NCBI GenBank assembly: GCA_017618135.1 | Contig: JAFZUV010000013.1 | Span: forward strand, 30,708 to 94,707 | Origin: Clostridia bacterium | Lineage (GTDB): Bacteria; Bacillota; Clostridia; Oscillospirales; Acutalibacteraceae | Length of the DNA stretch: 64,000 bases | Direction: 5' to 3' | Shown here: in pieces, positions 9,332 through 18,300 of the stretch | Layout of the letters: each line of letters begins with the position of its first letter | How positions within the stretch are numbered: the stretch's first letter is position 1 | The notes under the pieces: model-generated | Databases searched by the model: none | What the model saw: only the letters and a program-made list of their open reading frames with translations | Told to the model about the DNA's origin: nothing | Translations under genes and position numbers: made by a program

Positions 9332-10477
9332 ATGCAAATGTCTTTACCGGAAAACATAACAAATACACTATCAACCATTGAAAATAACGGATTTTGCGCG
9401 TATGTTGTAGGAGGTTGTGTGCGAGATTGTCTTTTAGGAAATCCTCCCATTGATTTTGACATTTGTACAAACGCTTTACCTAGCGATATTATTCGTATTT
9501 TCGATAAAACCGCACCAACCGGCATAAAGCACGGTACCGTTACGGTAATTACTGAAAATTTTCCGATAGAGGTTACCACTTTCCGCACGGACGGTTCATA
9601 CGGGGACTTTCGTCACCCTGAAAATGTAGAGTTTGTAAACGATCTGAAAACCGATCTGTCCCGCCGCGATTTTACCGTAAATGCAATGTGCTACAGCAAA
9701 AAAGATGGATTGATTGATTATTTTGGCGGAATTGAAGATTTGAAAAACAAAACACTGCGCGCGGTTAGGGACCCGGACAAAAGATTCAAAGAGGATGCGC
9801 TTCGTATTTTAAGGCTTTTTCGGTTTTCCTCAACCCTCGGATTTAATATAGAAAACAAAACATATAATGCGGCGCTTAAAAATGCATCGCTTCTTAAAAA
9901 TATAAGTGCCGAGCGCATAAGAGCGGAGCTTGAAAAACTTTCGTGCGGAATTTGCCCGGAAGCAATATTACCACTGTTACAATCTGAAAATCTCAGTCCC
10001 CTTAAAGCGGATAAAAGAGTATCAAAAATACATTTGTTGCCGGAAAGTCCCTGTCTTAGATTTTTTTCCTTCTTGCGACTTACAAGTGATGACCTGAGTA
10101 CCGCCCTTAACTTTCTTAAATGTTCCAATTCCTTTAAAGATTACGCGCGAAAACTGGATACCGCGCTTGGATTACCGTATAAAACAAAGCCGGATATGAA
10201 AAGACTGCTTTCTTTGCTTGAGGACAACATTTTTGATATGTTTGATTATAAGTCTTGTGTTTGCGGATGCAATACTGACAGTGCAAAAGCAAAAACCGAA
10301 GAAATAATTAAACATCAAGAGCCTTACAAAATAAGTCAGCTTGATATATCAGGCGAAGACATAATCAAAAAAGGCTATTGCGGCAAAAATGTGGGGAAAA
10401 AGCTTGAAATGCTGCTTAGCGTGGTAATTGAACACCCGGATATAAACGATAGAGATAAACTTTTAAAGCTGATTTGA
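9332..10477 (+). CDS. cca: CCA tRNA nucleotidyltransferase
   Basis: Class II nucleotidyltransferase that builds or repairs the 3' CCA of tRNAs. 381 residues: nucleotidyltransferase motif YVVGGCVRDCLLGNPP with catalytic DFD (PIDFDICTNA), GTVTVI, then the flexible-loop motif RRDFTVNAM and the RNA/nucleotide motif ALRILRLFRFSSTLGF. The C-terminal half is divergent and cysteine-containing (SCVCGCNTDS). AGAGAGGTGG precedes the start. All three tRNAs in this window already encode CCA, so repair is its probable main duty. Transcribed divergently from murC. Confidence 0.93.
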   Translation: MQMSLPENITNTLSTIENNGFCAYVVGGCVRDCLLGNPPIDFDICTNALPSDIIRIFDKTAPTGIKHGTVTVITENFPIEVTTFRTDGSYGDFRHPENVEFVNDLKTDLSRRDFTVNAMCYSKKDGLIDYFGGIEDLKNKTLRAVRDPDKRFKEDALRILRLFRFSSTLGFNIENKTYNAALKNASLLKNISAERIRAELEKLSCGICPEAILPLLQSENLSPLKADKRVSKIHLLPESPCLRFFSFLRLTSDDLSTALNFLKCSNSFKDYARKLDTALGLPYKTKPDMKRLLSLLEDNIFDMFDYKSCVCGCNTDSAKAKTEEIIKHQEPYKISQLDISGEDIIKKGYCGKNVGKKLEMLLSVVIEHPDINDRDKLLKLI

Positions 10478-10479
10478 GT

Positions 10480-10508
10480 AACTAAATATGATAAGATGCC
10501 ATACTATG
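10480..10508 (+). promoter_or_regulatory. Candidate SigK-type promoter for dpaAB
   Basis: AACT, 16 bases, then CATACTATG; the known SigK pattern is mACm-16-CATAnnnTA, so each box has one mismatch. The spoVF (dpaAB) operon of Bacillus is SigK dependent. The -10 lies at the left arm and loop of the cca terminator hairpin, so a transcript starting here would lack the hairpin's left arm and escape termination. Confidence 0.4.
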
Positions 10509-10540
10509 TATTGAATTACATTTCGGCATCTTATTTTTTT
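10492..10540 (+). terminator. Terminator of cca
   Basis: TAAGATGCC pairs with GGCATCTTA over a 24-base loop, followed by seven T. It lies 15 bases after the cca stop and reaches almost to the dpaA ribosome site. Confidence 0.7.
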
Positions 10541-10552
10541 GCAGGTGAGTGT

Positions 10553-11332
10553 ATGAAAATCTTTATTGCAGGCGGAGACCGCCGTATGATTTTTGCTTTA
10601 CGCGAATTTAAAAGGCGTGGTATTGAGGCTGAAACAATAGGTCTTATTGATGGCGACAGCACCAAGCTGACCGCAACTGACGCAGTACTGTTACCAATAC
10701 CGGCAACAAGAGATTCAGTTAACATAAACTGCCCGATTACCAAAAGAATTATTCCGCTTGATATGTTTAAAGCATTGCCAAAATCCGTAAAAGTTTTCGG
10801 CGGCGGAAAGACAAATATAAATAACTATACCGACTTGCTCTCATTGGATGAATTTGCCCTTAAAAATTGCGTTTTAACGGCTGAAGGCGCTATCGCTTAT
10901 GCTATTGAAAATACCGAATTTTCTTTGTGGAAAAGCCGCGTCTTAATAATCGGATACGGCAGACTGGGTAAAATCTTAACAGATAGACTTAAATGCTTTA
11001 ATCCGGCTCTTACCGTCAGCGCACGCAGTAAAAAGGATTTTTCGATGCTTGATTCTCTCGGTATTAATCACATAAAAACAAACGAGATAAGCAATGCTTC
11101 AGGGCAATTTGATATAGTATTCAATACGGTTGACATAAGATTTGACAGCGGTGTTGCTCAATCGCTTTCGGAAGCATATTTTTTCGACCTTTCAAGTCGT
11201 GGCGGTTTTGTTTCCGAAACTGCGGAAAATTATGGTATAAAATATATCGCATTGCCATCTATCCCTGCGAAAACCGCGCCTGATACGGCAGGCAAAATAA
11301 TAGCCGAAACGGTAATCGAACTATTATACTGA
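10553..11332 (+). CDS. dpaA: Dipicolinate synthase subunit A
   Basis: With DpaB it converts dihydrodipicolinate to dipicolinic acid, the calcium chelator of the spore core. 259 residues: N-terminal DpaA domain (MKIFIAGGDRRMIFALREFK) and a Rossmann segment with SRVLIIGYGRLGKILTDRL. The start at 10553 is preferred to an upstream in-frame ATG at 10496 because that one lies inside the cca terminator and only 10553 has a good ribosome site (AGGTGAGT). Followed by dpaB after 33 bases. Marks the organism as spore-forming and is probably made in the mother cell. Confidence 0.93.
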   Translation: MKIFIAGGDRRMIFALREFKRRGIEAETIGLIDGDSTKLTATDAVLLPIPATRDSVNINCPITKRIIPLDMFKALPKSVKVFGGGKTNINNYTDLLSLDEFALKNCVLTAEGAIAYAIENTEFSLWKSRVLIIGYGRLGKILTDRLKCFNPALTVSARSKKDFSMLDSLGINHIKTNEISNASGQFDIVFNTVDIRFDSGVAQSLSEAYFFDLSSRGGFVSETAENYGIKYIALPSIPAKTAPDTAGKIIAETVIELLY

Positions 11333-11365
11333 TAAGTTCAGTATATAAAACAAAGGGAGAAAAGT

Positions 11366-11938
11366 ATGCGTGATATAACCCTGGGGTACGCTTTTTGCGG
11401 CTCCTTTTGCACAATTAGTCAGTCACTGAAAGAACTGGAAAAACTATCCAAACTTGATATTAAAATCAAGCCTATAATGTCCGAAATAGTGTATAATACC
11501 GATACGCGTTTCGGCAAAGCCCGTGATCTGGTAAAGCGTGTCGAGGAACTCTGCAACGAAAAGGTAATACACGATATACCCGCCGCGGAGCCCATCGGTC
11601 CTAAAGGTTTGCTGGATATACTGGTTGTTTCCCCCTGTACCGGCAATACTACGGCAAAAATCGCACTTGGCATTACCGATACACCCGTAACCATGGCGGT
11701 AAAGGCACACCTTAGAAACAACAGACCTGTGATTATAGGTCTGGCGACAAATGACGCTCTCGGAGCCTCGGCTAAAAATATAGGGCTTCTGCAAAACACT
11801 AAAAATATATACTTTATACCGTTTTGCCAGGATGACCCTGTAAATAAATCAACATCTTTAGTCTGCGATTTTTCAAAAACTGCAGACACAATCGAAAATG
11901 CGCTCATCGACAAACAGATTCAGCCAATAATATGCTGA
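11366..11938 (+). CDS. dpaB: Dipicolinate synthase subunit B
   Basis: Flavoprotein-like partner of DpaA. 190 residues: LGYAFCGSFCTISQSLKELE at the N-terminus, DILVVSPCTGNTTAKIALGI and VKAHLRNNRPVIIGLATNDA, all typical of SpoVFB. AAAGGGAG precedes the ATG. Same operon as dpaA. Confidence 0.95.
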   Translation: MRDITLGYAFCGSFCTISQSLKELEKLSKLDIKIKPIMSEIVYNTDTRFGKARDLVKRVEELCNEKVIHDIPAAEPIGPKGLLDILVVSPCTGNTTAKIALGITDTPVTMAVKAHLRNNRPVIIGLATNDALGASAKNIGLLQNTKNIYFIPFCQDDPVNKSTSLVCDFSKTADTIENALIDKQIQPIIC

Positions 11939-11963
11939 TGCGCTTTACCGTTTGGTGCATGTG

Positions 11964-12004
11964 AAAGCTCTCTCATTCAAAAAGAAAATGAGAGAGCTTT
12001 TGAC
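11964..12004 (+). terminator. Hairpin after dpaB
   Basis: A perfect 14-bp stem (AAAGCTCTCTCATT with AATGAGAGAGCTTT, arms 11964-11977 and 11987-12000) ending in TTTT lies 25 bases after the dpaB stop. The U-tract is short, so termination strength is uncertain. Confidence 0.6.
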
Positions 12005-12042
12005 TGACGCCCTTTTCGAATCCCTTCAAAATAATGCGAAAT

Positions 12043-12077
12043 GTGAGCGCCTCACCAAACGGTGTGGCACTCACTTT
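12043..12077 (-). terminator. Imperfect hairpin just after tRNA-Ser
   Basis: GTGAGcGCCtCACC pairs with GGTGtGGCaCTCAC around an AAAC loop, directly past the tRNA 3' end, with a T-rich stretch after it on the minus strand. The core CACCAAACGGT also has a perfect inverted copy at 11947-11957, so an alternative long-range pairing around the dpaB hairpin is possible. Confidence 0.45.
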
Positions 12078-12168
12078 TGGCGCAGAGTTAGGGATTCGAA
12101 CCCTAGGTCGGCTCGTCACCGACACAGCATTTCGAGTGCTGCACCTTCGACCACTCGGACAACTCTGC
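12078..12168 (-). tRNA. tRNA-Ser (anticodon CGA)
   Basis: 91-base class II tRNA read on the minus strand. The acceptor stem GCAGAGT pairs with ACTCTGC, discriminator G, and CCA is encoded. The anticodon stem CAGCA/TGCTG holds the loop CTCGAAA with anticodon CGA. A long variable arm (GTCGGTGACGAGCCGAC) and T arm TAGGGTTCGAATCCCTA are present. Confidence 0.97.
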
Positions 12169-12227
12169 ATAGATATTATTTGCCTATGTATTATATAAAA
12201 ACCACCCGCAAATGTCAAGATATAATT

Positions 12228-12265
12228 GCCTGCCTGAATATGTTTTCAGGCAGGCGGCTTTTTTT
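12228..12265. terminator. Hairpin at the end of the alcohol dehydrogenase gene
   Basis: Perfect 11-bp stem GCCTGCCTGAA/TTCAGGCAGGC with seven T on the plus strand; the dehydrogenase stop codon lies within that T-tract. On the minus strand the stem starts 8 bases past the stop but the following bases are only mildly U-rich. It probably insulates both sides. Confidence 0.6.
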
Positions 12266-13439
12266 ACAGACTTTCCGTGAGTATTTGTTTGATTTCTTCA
12301 ATATTCAGCACTTTATACCCGCCGTCTAAAATCTCGGTTGCATGAGCTATTCCGTCTATCATATCGGGTGTTGCGCCAAGCTCGCCGATATTAAGCGAAA
12401 GCCCGAGTTTTTTCATCCACTCTTCCATAGCGGCAAGACCGGCCTCAGCCACCTGCTCATCGGACTTTCCCTGCGGGCAAACTCCCCAGACTTCTTCAGC
12501 AAATCTTACAAACCTCGAAAGACCGTAAGGCATAATATAACGATAATAGGGAAGCGACACTGCCGCGAGAGTCATACCGTGCGTAGCGTCGGTATACGCG
12601 CTCACCGCATGACCTAACATATGGACCATCCAGTCGGTAGTCTTACCGCGTGAAATCAGTGTATTCAGCGCCCATGTAGCAGCCCACATAATATTTGAGC
12701 GCGCCTCATAATCTTGCGTATCATCAACAGCAACAAGTGAATTTCTGATTACAGACTTCATAAGTGCCTCGGCAATATAGTCGCTCACATTGTTGTCTTC
12801 TCCTGAAAAATACTGCTCGCAGATATGATTGAATATATCATATATACCGGCTACCATTTGCCGCTTGGGTAAGGACATTGTAAATCGCGGATTAAGAATA
12901 GAAAATTTAGGCATTACCTCTTCACCGAAAACATGGCCTATTTTAAGCTTTTCTTTATGATTTGTGATAACCGAGCCTCCGTTCATCTCGGAACCTGTAC
13001 CCGCCATGGTAAGAATACAGCCTACGGGTACAATTTTGCAATCGGGCTCCTCAAAGCGAATATAGTATTTATCCCATGGATCTTCGTCACAGTTTACCGA
13101 AACGGATACCGCCTTAGCATAATCACAGCAAGAGCCGCCGCCTACTGCGAGAAGCAGGTCAACCTTATTTTCTCTTGCTATCTTCACGCCCTCATAAAGC
13201 TTTTCTACGGTAGGATTAGGCATAACGCCGCCATCCTCCACCACTGTTTTCCCGTTTGCGCAAAGGATTTCCTTTACCGCGTCGTAAACCCCGTTTTTCT
13301 TTATGGAGCCGCCGCCGTAGATCAGTTGTACCGTATTACCGTATTTTGGGAGTTCATCGTTTAAAAACTTAAGAGAATCATCGCCGAAATACAGCTTAGT
13401 AGCGTTTTTGTAACTGAAATTGCCTAACACTGTTACCAC
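12264..13439 (-). CDS. Iron-containing alcohol dehydrogenase
   Basis: 391 residues of the YqhD/butanol-dehydrogenase type: MVTVLGNFSYKNATKLYFGD, the NAD(P) motif GGGSCCDYAKAVSV, and metal-binding residues in IYDIFNHICEQYF, MLGHAVSAY and DATHGMTLA. It reduces aldehydes such as butyraldehyde to alcohols in fermentation; the substrate cannot be told. Single-gene unit with its own promoter at 13511-13539. Confidence 0.93.
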   Translation of the reverse strand: MVTVLGNFSYKNATKLYFGDDSLKFLNDELPKYGNTVQLIYGGGSIKKNGVYDAVKEILCANGKTVVEDGGVMPNPTVEKLYEGVKIARENKVDLLLAVGGGSCCDYAKAVSVSVNCDEDPWDKYYIRFEEPDCKIVPVGCILTMAGTGSEMNGGSVITNHKEKLKIGHVFGEEVMPKFSILNPRFTMSLPKRQMVAGIYDIFNHICEQYFSGEDNNVSDYIAEALMKSVIRNSLVAVDDTQDYEARSNIMWAATWALNTLISRGKTTDWMVHMLGHAVSAYTDATHGMTLAAVSLPYYRYIMPYGLSRFVRFAEEVWGVCPQGKSDEQVAEAGLAAMEEWMKKLGLSLNIGELGATPDMIDGIAHATEILDGGYKVLNIEEIKQILTESL

Positions 13440-13510
13440 CTTAATCCTTTTGGCTTATCATTGTTCAATCCGGCGCACATAGCCGAATACGCCGTTACAT
13501 CCGCATAATT

Positions 13511-13539
13511 ATTATGTCATTTTATCTCCGTTATGTCAA
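13511..13539 (-). promoter_or_regulatory. SigA-type promoter of the alcohol dehydrogenase gene
   Basis: On the minus strand TTGACA (13534-13539), 17 bases, CATAAT (13511-13516). Back to back with the rpsU promoter. Confidence 0.75.
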
Positions 13540-13565
13540 TATTTTTATACTTGTCCAAAATATTC

Positions 13566-13595
13566 TTGACATTACTTATACCATTATAGTATAAT
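13566..13595 (+). promoter_or_regulatory. SigA-type promoter of rpsU
   Basis: TTGACA (13566-13571), 18 bases, TATAAT (13590-13595), giving a leader of about 45 bases before the rpsU start. Confidence 0.8.
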
Positions 13596-13646
13596 AACTT
13601 GTGTATCTATACATACATTCAATTTTTGCGGAGGGAGGGAATCTTA

Positions 13647-13823
13647 ATGAGTCAGGTAAAAGTGAAAGAAAATGAATCTCTTGACAATGCTTTGCGCCGT
13701 TTTAAAAGGCAGACCGCCAAAGACGGTGTTATTCAGGAAGTTCGCAAAAGAGAGCACTATGAAAAACCCTCTGTAAAACGCAAAAAGAAATCGGAGGCTG
13801 CTCGCAAGAGAAAGTTCCGTTAA
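13647..13823 (+). CDS. rpsU: 30S ribosomal protein S21
   Basis: 58 residues, [20 protein letters not shown] with a very basic tail ([13 protein letters not shown]), the full S21 pattern. GGAGGGAGG lies just upstream of the ATG at 13647; the longer frame starting at 13599 lies too close to the transcription start to be real. Has its own promoter and terminator. Confidence 0.97.
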   Translation: MSQVKVKENESLDNALRRFKRQTAKDGVIQEVRKREHYEKPSVKRKKKSEAARKRKFR

Positions 13824-13835
13824 TTACAGAAGGGC

Positions 13836-13867
13836 AGGCGGCCGCTCAGCGACCGCCTTATTTTTTT
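13836..13867 (+). terminator. Terminator of rpsU
   Basis: Stem AGGCGGcCGC/GCGaCCGCCT followed by TTATTTTTTT, 12 bases after the stop. The next gene starts 18 bases further on, so read-through into it is possible. Confidence 0.8.
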
Positions 13868-13884
13868 AACACTCGGTGATATTC

Positions 13885-14385
13885 ATGCTATTAAAGCCAC
13901 ATTTAAAACTAAATCAAATCACGGATATAAACGAAAAACACCTTAAAAGGCTGGGTGTTGATACTCTCCTTTTAGATGTTGATAATACTCTTTCAACCGA
14001 CCACGGCACCGAGCTTGCCGAAGGTCTTGATAATTGGATAGAAAAAATGAAAGAAAACAGCATAAAGCTGATTATTGTATCAAACGCGAAAAGCGACCGT
14101 GTAAAACCATTCGCCGATAAGTTAGAGCTTGATTTTATAGGGCTGGGTCTTAAACCGCTGCCGTTTGGATACTTCCGCGGCTGTAAGGTCGCCGGCTCAA
14201 AGCGCCGAAACACCGCTATCGTAGGTGATCAGATTTTTACCGATATTTTAGGCGGCAAGCTTTCAGGCGTTAAGACTATTCTGCTTACTCCCATCGAGCT
14301 TGAACAAAAACCCAGCTTTAAAATAAGAAGAAGGCTTGAAAGGCTCATTTTTAAAATTCACAAGATAAAAGATTTTAAGGAGTGA
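13885..14385 (+). CDS. YqeG-family HAD phosphatase
   Basis: 166 residues, HAD IIIA type. Motif I is LLLDVDNTLSTDHG (DxDxT), motif II VSNAKSDR, motif III within GSKRRNTAIVGDQIFTDILG. Members act on phosphorylated small molecules, several on phosphatidylglycerophosphate; the substrate here is not known. The ATG at 13885 is preferred to a GTG at 13876 because of GGTGAT upstream. Its stop overlaps the possible GTG start of the next gene. Confidence 0.88.
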   Translation: MLLKPHLKLNQITDINEKHLKRLGVDTLLLDVDNTLSTDHGTELAEGLDNWIEKMKENSIKLIIVSNAKSDRVKPFADKLELDFIGLGLKPLPFGYFRGCKVAGSKRRNTAIVGDQIFTDILGGKLSGVKTILLTPIELEQKPSFKIRRRLERLIFKIHKIKDFKE

Positions 14386-14390
14386 TACGG

Positions 14391-15242
14391 TTGGGAATAA
14401 AATTCGGACCGGCAGGAAACTCAAAGAGTTTTTTTGAAAAAGGATATAAGCACGCTATGGATGTGCCGCAATATCTGACCGAAATGGGACTTGATGCGTT
14501 TGAATACCAATGCGGCAGAGGAGTCAATATAGGCGATGACAAGGCAAAGCAATTCGGTATAGAGGCAAAAAAACGCAACATTACGCTGTCTCTCCACGCA
14601 CCGTATTATATTTCAATGTCATCAGTCGACGAACAAAAGCGTTTAAATTCAATAAACTATATTCTCTCAAGCGCGCGAGCGGCAAACGCCATGGGCGCCG
14701 ACCGTATAATTGTACATACAGGCTCCTGCGGCAAGATAAGCAGAGAAGAAGCTTTATTACTTGCAAAAGACACGATGAAATTATCGCTTGAAGCATTGGA
14801 TAGCGAGGGATTTTCGCACATTCACATATGTCCTGAAACTATGGGCAAAGTCAATCAGCTCGGAACATTAGATGAGGTTTTATCGCTTTGCGAGCTTGAC
14901 GAAAGGCTTATTCCCTGCATAGATTTTGGTCACCTAAACGCACGCGATTTGGGCTTTTTTAAAACCCTTGCAGATTATGAAAGCGTATTCAAAGCAATCG
15001 GTGACAGATTGGGTGAAGCCCGCCTTAAAAGCTTTCATTCGCACTTTTCAAAAATCGAATACACGGCGGGCGGTGAAAAAAAACACCTGACCTTTGCCGA
15101 TACAGTCTACGGTCCCGACTACGAACCGGTTATTGAGCTTGCATATAAATACTGCCAAAGCACAAGATTTATTTGCGAGTCGGACGGTACGCAGGCGGAG
15201 GACGCAGTGAGTATGAAAGAATACTATGAAAAAATCAAATGA
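14391..15242 (+). CDS. nfo: Endonuclease IV-like TIM-barrel protein (AP endonuclease family 2)
   Basis: 283 residues. Metal-site motifs of endonuclease IV are in order: SLHAPYYISM, IIVHTGS, ICPETMGKVNQLGTLDEV, CIDFGHLNAR, SFHSHFSKIEY and FICESDG. Endonuclease IV cuts DNA 5' of abasic sites. The family also includes sugar-phosphate isomerase-like relatives, but the ETMGK...GT pattern favours Nfo. Start: a TTG at 14391, 8 bases after AAGGAG, is preferred to a GTG at 14382 that overlaps the previous stop and has no ribosome site. Confidence 0.85.
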   Translation: MGIKFGPAGNSKSFFEKGYKHAMDVPQYLTEMGLDAFEYQCGRGVNIGDDKAKQFGIEAKKRNITLSLHAPYYISMSSVDEQKRLNSINYILSSARAANAMGADRIIVHTGSCGKISREEALLLAKDTMKLSLEALDSEGFSHIHICPETMGKVNQLGTLDEVLSLCELDERLIPCIDFGHLNARDLGFFKTLADYESVFKAIGDRLGEARLKSFHSHFSKIEYTAGGEKKHLTFADTVYGPDYEPVIELAYKYCQSTRFICESDGTQAEDAVSMKEYYEKIK

Positions 15243-15261
15243 ATAGTTCAGATAAAACTAT

Positions 15262-15292
15262 GCGCCCGGTCAGCTTTATGCTGACCGGGCGC
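15262..15292. terminator. Strong hairpin between convergent genes
   Basis: Perfect 13-bp GC-rich stem (GCGCCCGGTCAGC/GCTGACCGGGCGC) with a TTTAT loop, between the nfo-like gene and the end of the large surface-protein gene. Weak U-tracts on both sides; probably a bidirectional terminator. Confidence 0.6.
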
Positions 15293-15320
15293 TGTATTGA
15301 TTAAAAATGCAAAGCCTGTA

Positions 15321-18300
15321 TCAGAATACTTTAACATTCCAGCCGCTCAGGTACTGGAACAATCTTGCAATGTCCTGATTGTTTTCGTTTCCGTCACCGT
15401 TTACATCAAGCGCTTCCCCGTTCACGGTTACATTCCAGCCCGAAAGATACTGGAACAGCCTTGTCAAATCTTTGTTGTTAACTTTTCCGTCGCCGTTTAT
15501 ATCTCCGGGGATATGCGGCTGATATTCAATTGCCTCACTCGCGCCGGACTTGTGACCGCACATTGTGCAAATTTCCTCTTTAAGCCCCGGTTCGTTCTGT
15601 GTCGCTTCTTTTGTGATCACCCATTCGTAAATATGACCGAGAGCCGGTATGCTGTGACCTGTTTCTACAACATCGCCGCAAACGGAACATACCGTATCGC
15701 CCGTATAACCAACAGCGTCACAGGTTGCCGCTTTTGTGCCTTTAACCTCGGTCTTTTTGTGCTCACAAACAAACTTTTCAGCAACATAAGTGTAGTATAC
15801 TATATAATTTCTTCCCTGGTTTGCCCTGCCGAGAAAAGCGTTTTGGTCGTTCGTTATATCCTTACCGTTAATGCTGACAACAACTTTGTTGCCAAAAGTA
15901 CTCACAACCAACTTATCTTGCATATTTTGAGCAAGCTTTATATCAAGCTGATATTCCTTACCCTCAACGAATGTATCATTTTCATCCATTATTTCGCCCG
16001 TTTCGACATCATACCAGTAAAAGCCGCATTTGTTAACGCCGTAATTCGGATCAAAGCTGTAAAGCGCGGGGTTGCCGAGGGTTGCCGTGTAATCGGGTTT
16101 TCTGCCGGAAGCCGGAGCCGTGATGCCTAAAATCTTTACATTGTCTACGTTTACGGGTTCCCAGTAAAAAGTGTAGAAAAAGGTCAAGAAGCTTGTTCCT
16201 CCGACTATATGGTGATTTTCATTCGGCACGGAATTACCGTTTATATGAAGCACGGAAAGATTTGTACCGCTTATATCAAAGGAATATCCCGAATCGGGAG
16301 TCAGTTGAAACTCTACTGCGTAATTATGACCGGCTATGAATTTATCGGTAGGATAAACGGTGGTTCCGCCGTCTGTTCTATCAACCCATCTGAAAGGTGT
16401 AGAGGCATAAGTAACGCCCTCGGGATATGTGAGCCCGTAACCGCCGTTACCGAAGGAAAAGCTATAATCCGGATATTCGCCGGGGACAGGCGCTGTAATA
16501 TCATTTATATAAATCTGCTTAATTACCGACTCACTGCACTCGCCGAAGTTATATTTGACCAGGACGACTTCACGCGGGTCCTGTTCATACGCTTTCGTTA
16601 TATTTGCGTTATAACTGTTTACCGTGGCACTGACAAGCGGTTTCCAGCTTGAATTTACAGCAAATTCATAGCCGAGTTTCGCCTTTACGCCGATAATTAC
16701 ACTGTATTTGTGACCGGCGACAAATTTATCTGTGCTTTTCACTGTATTCTCGTCTGTCTCGTCATACCAATCAAACGAGTGAAAAGACAGCCCGTCGGCG
16801 CCATCACCTTCAAATCTGACGCCGCTCGCGTATGTAGGAGTTTTGCCTTCTTTAGGTGCAGTTACACCGGTAAGTTTTATTTTGCTTATCTCAATATAAG
16901 ACGGGTCTATAACTTTACCCTCTCTTATAAGTTCGCCGCAAATAAGACAATACAAATCCCCCGAATAGCCCTCGCGGTCGCTTGTGGCGATTTTCACATT
17001 TTTAAGCTTAGCGGTTCCCTCTTTCAATGTGCCGTGTTTTTTGGGCGTTTTTTTGCCCTTGATGTGCATACCGCATTCGGAGCATAAATAGTCGCCCTCG
17101 TAGCCTTTATGCTGGCAATCGCCTACAACGGCGGTGCCTTCAACATAAGTAAGCGTGCCGGTATGCGATGTGCCGCCGGGTATCGGTTCTCCATAGGTCG
17201 TCACGCTGCCGCAGTCACAGCAGACGGTATCGCCCGTATAGCCGTCCTTAACGCAAACCGGTGATCTCTGACCTTCTATCGTCTTTGCACCGGTGTGCTT
17301 ACACTCGGTATTGCTTATTATCGGTTCAAATATTATTATTCCGCCGCCGTGCCGCTGATAAAGAAACGGTACGGAGCAGTTCCAACGGTTAATGCCTGAA
17401 GCCTTGTTTATTGTTACATAGTCGGTAATATCATTTTCGCCCAGCGACGGATTATCTAAGTATTTATAATAAACTTTCCAGCCCGTACAAAGCGGTGACT
17501 GCTTTTCGATCGAATTGCTCTTATCATAGCCGGAGGGGCTGAAAACCAAAACGATCGGAATATCATTGCTTTGCTTAGGCAGTATATCAAGACTTGCCGT
17601 GCCGTACAGGACGGAAACGAGGTCGGTATCCTGAGTCCAATCCGCTTTCGCAATCTTCGGATCGGAATTTTTATCATAAGTGTAATACTGCTTTTCGTAG
17701 GTATATCCGCATACTCTGCACTCTTTATAAGCCGCGCCCTTGTTACTTCCTCCGTACGGTGAAGCCACTATCTGCCACGGACTCCACGAATGTGTTTCAA
17801 GCATTGTGGCGCCGCAGTCGTCAAAAAGACATTTAAGGCGATGTTGTGCTTTGTTTTTATAAGTTAAATCCACAGTACATTCGCCCGAATCATCGTAATA
17901 ATAGTGGTCGTGCTGTTTTGTATACTTATTGAATCCGCATTCTCTGCAAGTGCGTTTTGCAAATGAAATACCCGTCTTTGAATCGGTAATGTAACTTACG
18001 GGGCCGTAGATATGAACCGCCGCTGTTTTGCTCTTTTGATGTTCGCATTCTTCTCCTACGCAGTAATATTTATGTCCGGGCGAGGTTTGATACTTTACGG
18101 TTTTTCCGTTCACTGTAAGTGACCCGTGATCTTCAACAGACACGGCAACAGCCTTATTGTACGCGTGTTTACCGCGAAGAGCGACAATATTTGTTTCAGT
18201 ACTGTTTCCCTTAGCGTCGGTAACGACACATTTGTATGTGTAATTCACCGTACATGCATCAGCCGGAACACTGATTTGGAGAGTTCCGGTTTTAGCACCT

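Noticed and set aside
11947-12063. A MITE bounded by ACCGTTTGGTG and CACCAAACGGT around the dpaB hairpin
   Set aside because: The right arm is better explained as part of the hairpin just after tRNA-Ser, and no target duplication or second copy was found.
15321-16130. Plus-strand frame opposite the dockerin end
   Set aside because: The minus-strand frame has a signal peptide, ribosome site and recognisable dockerin; the plus-strand one has neither domain nor start signals.
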